In this document: piece after piece, positions 56,851-64,000 of the stretch | How positions within the stretch are numbered: position 1 is the stretch's first letter | How the letters are laid out: the number at the start of each line of letters is the position of its first letter | Translations under genes and position numbers: made by a program | Origin: Reticulitermes speratus | Lineage: Eukaryota; Arthropoda; Insecta; Blattodea; Rhinotermitidae | Direction of reading: 5' to 3' | NCBI GenBank assembly: GCA_021186555.1 | Contig: JAJKFL010000004.1 | Location: forward strand, 39,842,351 to 39,906,350 | Length of the DNA: 64,000 nt | The notes under the pieces: model-generated | The model's input: only the letters and a program-made list of their open reading frames with translations | The model's database searches: none | What the model was told of the DNA's origin: nothing

Positions 56851-58344
56851 TTCCTCTGTAATTTTTGGGGCCTCTTCTGTCACCTTTCTTGAATATTGGG
56901 ACTACAAGGGCATTTCGCTATTTATTTGGAATACAATTTTCTGTTTATATATATTGTTTAAATATTGTAATAATCTCAGTTTAAACTCTTCTGATACTTA
57001 CTTGTATAAGTCTGAATTCATGTTAACTTCTCTTGGGCTTTTACCATTTTTGTTAAATTTAAAGCTTTTTCTAATTAATCTAATATTATTGATGTATCTA
57101 TGTGATTGCTTGAATTCCATTCAAATTTTTTTTCATTTATGTTTTTCGTGTTCCATAATTTTTCAAAGTATTGAAGAAATATATTTTCATCTGTCTCGTT
57201 GAATTTCTGCTCTTTCCTTTATATCCTTAGTTACGTGTTGTAACATTTTGTACACTCTGGACCGGTCCTGCATGTTTCTTGTTCTAAATTTGTAACAAAT
57301 TTGTCCCAGGAGGCTCTTTGTTCTCTTCTCGCTTCTCTTTTAGCTAGTTCTGTGTTTCTTTTGTATTACATTTTGTCTTCCAGCTTTTTTTTAATTTAGC
57401 CATTTCTTATGTGATTTTTCCTTCACTTGTATTAATTGTTTTATTTGGTCGTCCCACATTTTTAAATATTTTCATCTGTTTCATCTCTTTACTTTTCCTA
57501 AACTCTTGTATGCCGCAGATCTTAGTGTGTTATGTACGTTTTCCCATTGTTTCTCAATATGTCTTTTGTGTTCCTTTGTATTGTTTAAATAAATGTTCAC
57601 CCTTTGTTTATACAGCCACCTTATGCTATTGTCATTTAAAAGTCTTGTTTTGAAACATTCTTCTTGTTTTAATTGAACTTTTCTGATGTTTTTATTTAGC
57701 CATCGAGGTGGAAAGTTTACATTTGCATGTAATAAATATTGGTCAGCGTCTAATTCAATGCTTCTAATGCCTTGTATTACTTTTTTAAGTTTTAATATTT
57801 GTTATAAAGTAAACAATAATTAATTTGTGACTTCTGACTTAAGTTAATTTATGTATTTTTTATGATATAAAGAATGTGTTCATTATTTTTAAATTATTGA
57901 TTGTGCGAAAATCTGTAATTTTTTACCATTATTATTTAATGCAGCTTCTCCCTTTGTACCCACTATGTTAGTGACGTCACTATTTCCCACCCTGACGTTC
58001 AATCGCCTATCAACATTACGTAATCACTTCTGTTCACTTTATCCAACATCTTGTGTAACGTTGCACAAAATTCCTCATTTAATTCTTCTGTTGACTCCTG
58101 AAATCGTTAAATGTCCCCTGTGTATTTTTAGTGTTGTTTCTATAATTCTGTCGTTCCAAAATTTATAACATTCTATTATCTGACATACATTTACGGTCCA
58201 CATCACAACTCCCGTCTATCCTCTGTTAACTCCGCTATAGCCTTCAGTCTATTTAGTACCTTGCACTGTCTTTTTGTTTTCTGTAATTACTGAGAGTTTA
58301 ATTATTTTATTTCAAGGTTTTGTCTAATCATTTTTCTTTTTCTC
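56851..58344 (-). pseudogene. LINE family 3, endonuclease to reverse transcriptase start (decayed)
   Basis: On the minus strand, in order: remnants of the endonuclease (NNNGKK-like and VGN-like phrases near 57900-57990, much mutated); an open stretch at about 57490-57720 reading PPRWLNKNIRKVQLK, TRLLNDNSIRWLYKQR and KQWENVHNTLRSAAYKSLG; a linker with AKREARREQRASWDKFVTNL at about 57280-57350; and near 56870-56910 the reverse transcriptase entry VVPIFKKGDRRGPKNYRG. Several stops and frameshifts separate the blocks. The order and strand match the RT fragment and C-terminus to the left, so all belong to one nearly full-length element of about 3-4 kb without its later insertions. Confidence 0.8.
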
Positions 58345-58612
58345 CTTTTTTTTTCTATGGCTCGACAACCCCTTGGGGGCCTAGGCCTCATCGTTTCGTC
58401 GAGGCTTTACGATCACACTCAGACACACCACACTCGGTAGGACTCCTCTAGACGAGTGATCAGCCCGTCGCAGAGACCTCTACCTGACAACACACAACAC
58501 TCACAACAGACAGACATCCATGCCCCGGGCGGGATTCGAACCCACAATCCCAGTAAGCGAGCGGCCGTACACCCACGCCTTAGACCGCTCGGCCACTGCG
58601 ATCGGCCTCCGT
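58345..58612 (-). mobile_element. tRNA-headed SINE, full length, inserted in LINE family 3
   Basis: The complement shows gatcgcagtggccgagcggt (A box of the leucine/serine type) and tgggttcgaatcccgcccgg (B box). The body gcatggatgtctgtctgttg ... ccttgggggcctaggcccc-type follows (complement of ccttgggggcctaggcctca), then a short A-rich tail. It is the intact counterpart of the second half of the chimeric SINE at 4155-4563. It splits the endonuclease region of the LINE. Confidence 0.9.
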
Positions 58613-58760
58613 CTTCTCCTAGCCCTCTAATGTTCCAAGTTGCATATTCAAATCATAATATCTTACAATTTCCATGTCGTCATTGGCGCACGATCTCTCC
58701 GGCTTCTTCTTGTGACATTTGTCAGTGGTTAAAATGTCCCCTGAACGGGTCACGAGCCCA
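58613..58760 (-). pseudogene. LINE family 3, endonuclease N-terminus
   Basis: The minus strand reads HGNCKIL, a stop, then FEYATWNIRGLGEDG at about 58600-58680. TWNIRGL is the usual opening of the APE-type endonuclease domain of LINE polyproteins (asparagine of the WNIRG motif present). It is interrupted right after by the SINE. The upstream part of the polyprotein is not recognisable. Confidence 0.72.
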
Positions 58761-59092
58761 GAGCACGCTAAGTCCAGTGACAGGGTGCCTACCTTCAGCC
58801 TCTCGACAGGCGTGATTTGGGACGGCGATTTCCCCCATGCCTAATGAAACAGTTATACCGCTGTGACTCGGTCGTCTTTGCCTCGTTTGTGGGAACAGCG
58901 TGTACCACGAGGTGAGGATGGCTGTTGTGCACGAGAGGCTGTAGTACTACGTGTCACTGTGCCTTTTTACGGCTGTTGGCTGTTTTATAATTTTATGTAC
59001 CGTAAACAGTGCTGCTACACACGATAGAGCAAAACAGACACAACAGACAGCGGCCACAACGCGCTTAGCACTGTCCAGGTTACTGATCTCGG
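58761..59092. other. unique sequence
   Basis: No gene supported. Open frames from 58947 run into the following array. Confidence 0.4.
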
Positions 59093-59775
59093 CACTGCAC
59101 ACAGAAGTGGTCAAATTAAGGCTGCACACAGAAGAGGTCACGTTAAGGCTGCACACAGAAGAGGTCACGTTAAGGCTGCACACAGAAATGGTCAAGTTAA
59201 GGCCCGGTCACTTCACTGCACACAGAAGTGGTCAAGTTAAGGCCCGGTCACTTCACTGCACACAGAAGTGGTCAAGTTAAGGCCCGGTCACTTCACTGCA
59301 CAAAGAAGTGGTCAAGTTAAGGCTGCACACAGAAGAGGTCACGTTAAGGCTGCACACAGAAGTGGTCAAGTTAAGGCCCGGTCACTTCACTGCACACAGA
59401 AGTGGTCACGTTAAGGCTGCACACAGAAGAGGTCACGTTAAGGCTGCACACAGAAGTGGTCAAGTTAAGGCCCGGTCATTTCACTGCACACAGAAGTGGT
59501 CAAGTTAAGGCCCGGTCACTTCACTGCACACAGAAGTGGTCAAGTTAAGGCCCGGTCACTTCACTGCACACAGAAGTGGTCACGTTAAGGCTGCACACAG
59601 AAGAGGTCACGTTAAGGCTGCACACAGAAGTGGTCAAGTTAAGGCCCGGTCACTTCACTGCACACAGAAGTGGTCAAGTTAAGGCCCGGTCACTTCACTG
59701 CACACAGAAGTGGTCAAGTTAAGGCCCGGTCACTTCACTGCACACAGAAGTGGTCAAGTTAAGGCCCGGTCACTT
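59093..59775 (+). repeat. mixed 40-bp and 27-bp array
   Basis: Two unit lengths share most of their sequence. The 40-bp form is aaggcccggtcacttcactg plus cacacagaagtggtcaagtt. The 27-bp form is aaggctgcacacagaagagg plus tcacgtt and lacks 13 bp (cccggtcacttca). They occur in patterned order (short, short, short, long, long, and so on), and the short-short-long motif recurs, which implies block duplication. Confidence 0.93.
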
Positions 59776-59785
59776 CACACCCGGC

Positions 59786-59946
59786 AAAAAAAAAAAGGTA
59801 CCTATTGAATAGGAACCTGGGTGGGCCCCATAGCCAGTTTGGACGTTTCGGAAAAGAGATGAAACTCTTGATCCTGATGAGAATCGAACCCCGGATCGTC
59901 TAGTTCGTAGCCTAGTCACTATACTGACTGAGCTATCCAGGCTCCC
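59786..59946 (-). mobile_element. diverged SINE, 5' half, second subfamily
   Basis: The complement shows gagcctggatagctcagtca (A box), gatccggggttcgattctca (B box) and the acgtccaaactggctatggg, cccacccaggttcctattca body, cut off at an A/T-rich run (59787-59798). It is related to the copies at 4.9 and 61.4 kb. Confidence 0.85.
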
Positions 59947-60101
59947 AATAATACATTAATAGTAATAATAATAATAATAATAACATGGTGAGCCAAATAG
60001 TTATGAAGCATTCGACTGTGTCTTCGTGGTTTTCATCAGACAGTTCAAGGTTATGTGTAAACACTCGTTAGGCAGGAGCATTACTTAGCATTTCAGACAT
60101 G
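59947..60101. other. short unique segment with (AAT)n
   Basis: An (AAT)n tract lies near 59950-59983; nothing else is recognised. Confidence 0.5.
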
Positions 60102-60404
60102 GTAAAGGTAAAGGTAAAGGTAAAGGTAAAGTTCACCCTAGAACAGGCCATGAAGGCCCAGAGGGGGAGTAGAGGTATAGCTCTACTCTTTCTTTAACCC
60201 TGGCACTAGATGAGGGTGGGTGGTCAACTCCACGCCCCGGCCGCTTTACCCCCGGTAATGACACGGTACCCATTGTACAGGAGGCTGGGTAGGCCCCAAG
60301 GCCGGTCTGGACGTGTGCTGAAAACCTCGCCACCACCGGGATTCGATCCCCGGACCGTCCAGCCCGCAGCAAGTCGCTATACCGACTGAGCTATCGCGGC
60401 CCAC
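60102..60404 (-). mobile_element. tRNA-headed SINE, full length, with perfect 13-bp TSD
   Basis: Complete main-family SINE on the minus strand: gggccgcgatagctcagtcg head, ggggatcgaatcccgg B box, ctagggtgaactttaccttt tail of five CTTTAC-type units. The target-site duplication CATTTCAGACATG lies at 60089-60101 and 60405-60417 without mismatch. The 79-codon minus-strand frame is SINE sequence. Confidence 0.95.
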
Positions 60405-60609
60405 CATTTCAGACATGTGACCTTCTAATTAGGAAGCAGCAATGCTACGCTGTTGACCTCAACAGCCGTTCTGCTGTGGATAAAGGCTAAGTAGCGACAT
60501 GCAGACATGAACACAATGTACAAAGGAACCTCAAACAGCTGACTGCACAGATCAGAGTCCTTCTTACAAAGCTACTATTCTCCGTATTTTTCCAATTCCA
60601 CGGTTCATT
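60405..60609. other. unique sequence
   Basis: Nothing recognised. Confidence 0.4.
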
Positions 60610-60925
60610 TCCATATTCACAACAGCCAGCCACTTTTCCCTATCCTGAGCCAACTTAATCCAGGCCGCAGACTTCAAAGCTATTCCTTTAAAATCCAATT
60701 TACTTCTGTCATCCCTTCTACGCCTTTGTGTCTTCCAAATGCTCTCTTTTCTTCAGGTTTCCTCACCAAACCCCAGACTTATTTCTCTGCTGCCCCAAAC
60801 GTGCTACATGCGCCACCCATATCATCCTCCCTAATTTGATCACTCAAACATTTGGCCAGTAGTACAAATCATGAAGCTCCTCATTATGTAATTTTCTCCA
60901 GTCTCCTGTTACTTCCTCATAAGCG
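60610..60925 (-). mobile_element. LINE family 1, decayed 3' region (minus strand)
   Basis: ttccctatcctgagccaact, gcctttgtgtcttccaaatg, ttcaggtttcctcaccaaac, cgtgctacatgcgcc, aaatcatgaagctcctcatt and tctccagtctcctgttactt keep the family 1 order and strand. Many substitutions; no open frame. Confidence 0.8.
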
Positions 60926-61310
60926 AACCGCATGCTGTCAGATATAGTGCAGTGTAGGAATATCGAACTATTTGAAAAGTTATTAATCACATTTTTCGTC
61001 GTCTTCAGTCGAAAGCCTCGTTATGGAATTTTCAGTACGCCAAGGGTCTAGGTGAAAATTGTTCGCGTATCAAAAATTCCTGCGCGTGTTTATTGCGAGA
61101 CTCGAATTTCTCTGGATGCAAGGTGAGCATTCCCACTCGAACAGGAACCAATACAGCGCCCAGGGTTCCGCCAAAACACACGGATATTGTGACGCGATGG
61201 ACTGAGCTACAAGCAAGCTTCGCACGCACAGACAGAGAGAGAGAGACAGTTGTCTTTCTCTCTTTTCATACATCAAAATTATTTATCTCACAGGTACAAA
61301 TAAAATTGTC
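60926..61310. other. unique sequence with a short (GA)n run
   Basis: Overlapping short frames at 61032-61326 resemble nothing known. gagagagagagac lies near 61233-61245. Confidence 0.4.
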
Positions 61311-61588
61311 TCTCTCCACGCTATGAAGGCATAGGAAAGGAGGGGATATACAGCTCCAGTCATTCTTAATTTCGACAGTAGATGGGATGTGGTAACCTCA
61401 CGCTCTGGCTAATGTACCCCAGGGGAAAGAACCCCGGTACGTATTGAATAGAACGCTGGGTGGGCCCCCAGACCCGGTCTGCAGGATTTCGAGAAAAGAA
61501 AAAATTTATTTCTCCGCGCGCAAATTCGAACACTGGATCATTCATCCCATAGCCTAGGCACTATACTGACTGAGCTATCCCGGCTCCG
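61311..61588 (-). mobile_element. diverged SINE, second subfamily, near full length
   Basis: The complement shows ggagccgggatagctcagtc (A box), cagtgttcgaatttgcgcgc (altered B box) and the cccacccagcgttctattca, taccggggttctttcccctg, atgccttcatagcgtggaga body. It shares the layout of the copies at 4.9 and 59.8 kb. Confidence 0.85.
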
Positions 61589-61860
61589 ATTTGCTTTTCA
61601 ATGCCAGTTTATATCGATAAAGTAATGTTTTGATATCGGGGACAAAGTTTTGATATTAATATGGATTCAGTGCTGAGCAAGCTGGGTCTACTTGTGTCAA
61701 ATGTGACACATATTTTGGAAAATTTTGTTGTTCTTTTTTCGAAAGTACTGAACAAAATGTTGGAAAGTGATTCTGACGGTTAGCAGCAACAAACAAATAC
61801 TGAATAAATACGATACTTTTATGAAACATCGCCATTTTTTTCTACTCTTCAAAAACATTA

Positions 61861-62831
61861 CGCAGTAACATGAATAGCGATAAGACACACAGCAGTAACA
61901 TGAATAGCGATAAGACACACAGCAGTAACATGAATAGCGATAAGACACGCAGCAGTAACATGAATAGCGATAAGACACGCAGCAGTAACATGAATAGCGA
62001 TAAGACACACAGCAGTAACATGAATAGCGATAAGACACACAGCAGTAACATGAATAGCGATAAGACACACAGCAGTAACATGAATAGCGATAAGACACAC
62101 AGCAGTAACATGAATAGCGATAAGACACACAGCAGTAACATGAATAGCGATAAGAAACACAGCAGTAACATGAATAGCGATAAGACACACAGCAGTAACA
62201 TGAATAGCGATAAGACACACAGCAGTAACATGAATAGCGATAAGACACACAGCAGTAACATGAATAGCGATAAGACACACAGCAGTAACATGAATAGCGA
62301 TAAGACACACAGCAGCAACATGAATAGCGATAAGACACACAGCAGTAACATGAATAGCGATAAGACACACAGCAGTAACATGAATAGCGATAAGACACAC
62401 AGCAGCAACATGAATAGCGATAAGACACACAGCAGTAACATGAATAGCGATAAGACACACAGCAGTAACATGAATAGCGATAAGACACACAGCAGTAACA
62501 TGAATAGCGATAAGACACACAGCAGTAACATGAATAGCGATAAGACACAAAAGCAGCAACATGAATAGCGATAAGACACACAGCAGCAACATGAATAGCG
62601 ATAAGACACACAGCAGTAACATGAATAGCGATAAGACACACAGCAGTAACATGAATAGCGATAAGACACACAGCAGCAACATGAATAGCGATAAGACACA
62701 CAGCAGTAACATGAATAGCGATAAGACACACAGCAGTAACATGAATAGCGATAAGACACACAGCAGTAACATGAATAGCGATAAGACACACAGCAGTAAC
62801 ATGAATAGCGATAAGACACACAGCAGCAACT
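61861..62831 (+). repeat. 30-bp minisatellite (about 32 copies)
   Basis: The unit cagcagtaacatgaatagcg plus ataagacaca has period 30, with few variants (agtaac/agcaac, acacac/acacgc). One 1-bp insertion at about 62550 shifts the frame. Stop-free on the forward strand in one frame (10-residue NSDKTHSSNM cycle) and in all three reverse frames, with many in-frame ATG. There is no sign of a gene beyond the array. Confidence 0.96.
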
Positions 62832-62866
62832 GACGTCTTTTACTTAGACTTCTTTCGTGATTAATT

Positions 62867-63109
62867 CCGGGGATCGAATCCCGGTGGAGGCGAGATTTTT
62901 CGAAGCCGTCCAGAACGGCCCTGGGGCCCACCCAGCCTCCTGCACAATGGGATTCGGGTCTCTTTCCCGGGGGTAAAGCGGCCGGGGCGTGGAGTTGACC
63001 ACTCACCCTCATCTAGTGCCAGGGTTAAAGAAAGAGTACAGCTATACCTCTACTCCCCTTCTGGGACTTTATGACATGTTCTAGGGAGAACTTTACCTTT
63101 ACCTTTACA
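62867..63109 (+). mobile_element. tRNA-headed SINE, 5'-truncated, between two arrays
   Basis: It starts at the B box (ccggggatcgaatcccggtg) and continues through the main-family body to the tttacctttacctttaca tail. The A-box half of the head is absent. It is bordered within 40 bp by the 30-bp array on the left and directly by the 15-bp array on the right. Confidence 0.9.
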
Positions 63110-63990
63110 TTGCGACTTGCCAGGGTGTGACTTGCCAGGGTGTGACTTGACAGGGTGTGACTTGACAGGGTGTGGACCTGACAGAGTGTGACTTTACAGG
63201 TGTGACTTGACAGGGTGTGACTAGACAGGGTGTGACTAGACAGGATGTGACTTGACAGGGTGTGACTTTACAGGTGTGACTTTACAGGTGTGACTTTACA
63301 GGGTGTGACTTTACAGGATGACTTTACAGGATGTGACTTTACAGGTGTGACTTTACAGGTGTGACTTGACAGGGTGTGACTTGACAGAGTGTAACCTGAC
63401 AGAGTGTGACTTTACAGGTGTGACTTTACAGGTGTGACTTGACAGGTGTGACTTTACAGGTGTGACTTGACAGGGTGTGACTAGACAGGGTGTGACTAGA
63501 CAGGGTGTGACTAGACAGGATGTGACTTGACAGGGTGTGACTTTACAGGTGTGACTTTACAGGGTGTGACTTTACAGGGTGTGACTTTACAGGTGTGACT
63601 TTACAGGTGTGACTTTAGAGGGTGTGACTTTACAGGGTGTGACTTTACAGGTGTGACTTGACAGGGTGTGACTTTATAGGGTGTGACTTGACAGGGTGTG
63701 ACTTGACAGGGTGTGACTTGACAGGGTGTGACTTGACAGGGTGTGACTTGACAGGGCGTGACTTGACAGGGCGTGACTTGACAGGGCGTGACTTGACAGG
63801 GCGTGACTTGACAGGGCGTTACTTGGTAGGGTGTGACTTGACAGGGTGTGACTTGACAGGGCGTGACTTGACAGGTGTGACTTGACAGGGTGTGACTTTA
63901 CAGGTGTGACTTGACAAGGTGTGACTTGACAGGGTGTGACTTGCCAGGGTGCGACTAGACAGGGTGTAACTTGACAGGGTGTAACTTCAC
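63110..63990 (+). repeat. 15-bp minisatellite (about 58 copies)
   Basis: The unit gtgtgacttgacagg has length 14-16, with variants ttta/ttga/tag and gcgtg. It follows the SINE tail without a gap and continues almost to the end of the window, so its right edge may lie outside. Short frames on both strands are by-products. Confidence 0.93.
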
Positions 63991-64000
63991 ACACTTCGGT

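Noticed and set aside
61697..63012. Cysteine- and leucine-rich minus-strand proteins
   Set aside because: They are reverse readings of the 30-bp array plus flanking SINE sequence.
1..64000. A bacterial-type operon, defence island or viral element
   Set aside because: No such genes are present; all recognisable coding remnants belong to eukaryotic LINEs and a mariner-type transposase.

Overview
The window is non-coding eukaryotic DNA made almost entirely of tandem repeats and decayed transposable elements. I find no complete host gene, rRNA, functional tRNA, CRISPR array or operon. The mix points to a repeat-rich arthropod: several LINE 3' ends with (GTTA)n tails, tRNA-headed SINEs ending in (CTTTAC)n, hAT- and mariner-type elements, and foldback elements carrying a CGACGTTTCG core. 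The wording of the decayed LINE proteins resembles families I remember from cockroach and termite genomes (Blattodea, possibly Periplaneta). That assignment is from memory, not from a search.

Layout. 0.6-1.5 kb: first array of a 114-bp satellite. 2-5.1 kb: LINE relics, a SINE with target-site duplications, and a chimeric SINE. 5.4-8.6 kb: a 57-copy 56-bp array. 8.9-11.6 kb: two foldback elements and a 525-bp hAT-like element. 12.3-14.4 kb: a 28-bp array, then an (AGT)n composite array. 15.2-16.8 kb: a LINE end and long inverted repeats. 16.8-18.9 kb: 125/124-bp and 19-bp arrays. 19.7-22.8 kb: the 114-bp satellite in reverse orientation, with two 188-bp ancestral-type units. 23.7-26.4 kb: a SINE whose body has expanded into a 92-bp array. 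27-33.8 kb: SINEs, a 34-bp array, a LINE relic with 39-bp repeats, and a 78-bp mariner palindrome. 34.1-39.2 kb: two 114-bp arrays in opposite orientations. 40-45.4 kb: 51-, 22- and 60-bp arrays. 46.3-46.9 kb: a 587-bp mariner-like element with a transposase remnant. 48.1-48.3 kb: one weak candidate host exon. 50.9-58.8 kb: a decayed LINE on the minus strand, broken up by 27-, 23- and 38-bp arrays, another LINE end and a SINE. 59-64 kb: 40/27-, 30- and 15-bp arrays with SINEs between them.

By my coordinates about 31-32 kb of the 64 kb is tandem repeat, from roughly eighteen unit families. The main observation is where the arrays sit. The 38-bp array is a stretch of the LINE reverse-transcriptase reading frame. 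The 92-bp array is a stretch of SINE body with SINE sequence on both sides. The 39-bp arrays are the last codons of a second LINE. The 125-bp array shares its core with a dispersed foldback element. The 114-bp unit looks like a deletion product of a 188-bp unit that also exists as old dispersed copies. The window reads as a place where internal segments of transposable elements were repeatedly amplified in place. The very long open frames inside arrays are by-products of stop-free units and should not be taken as proteins.
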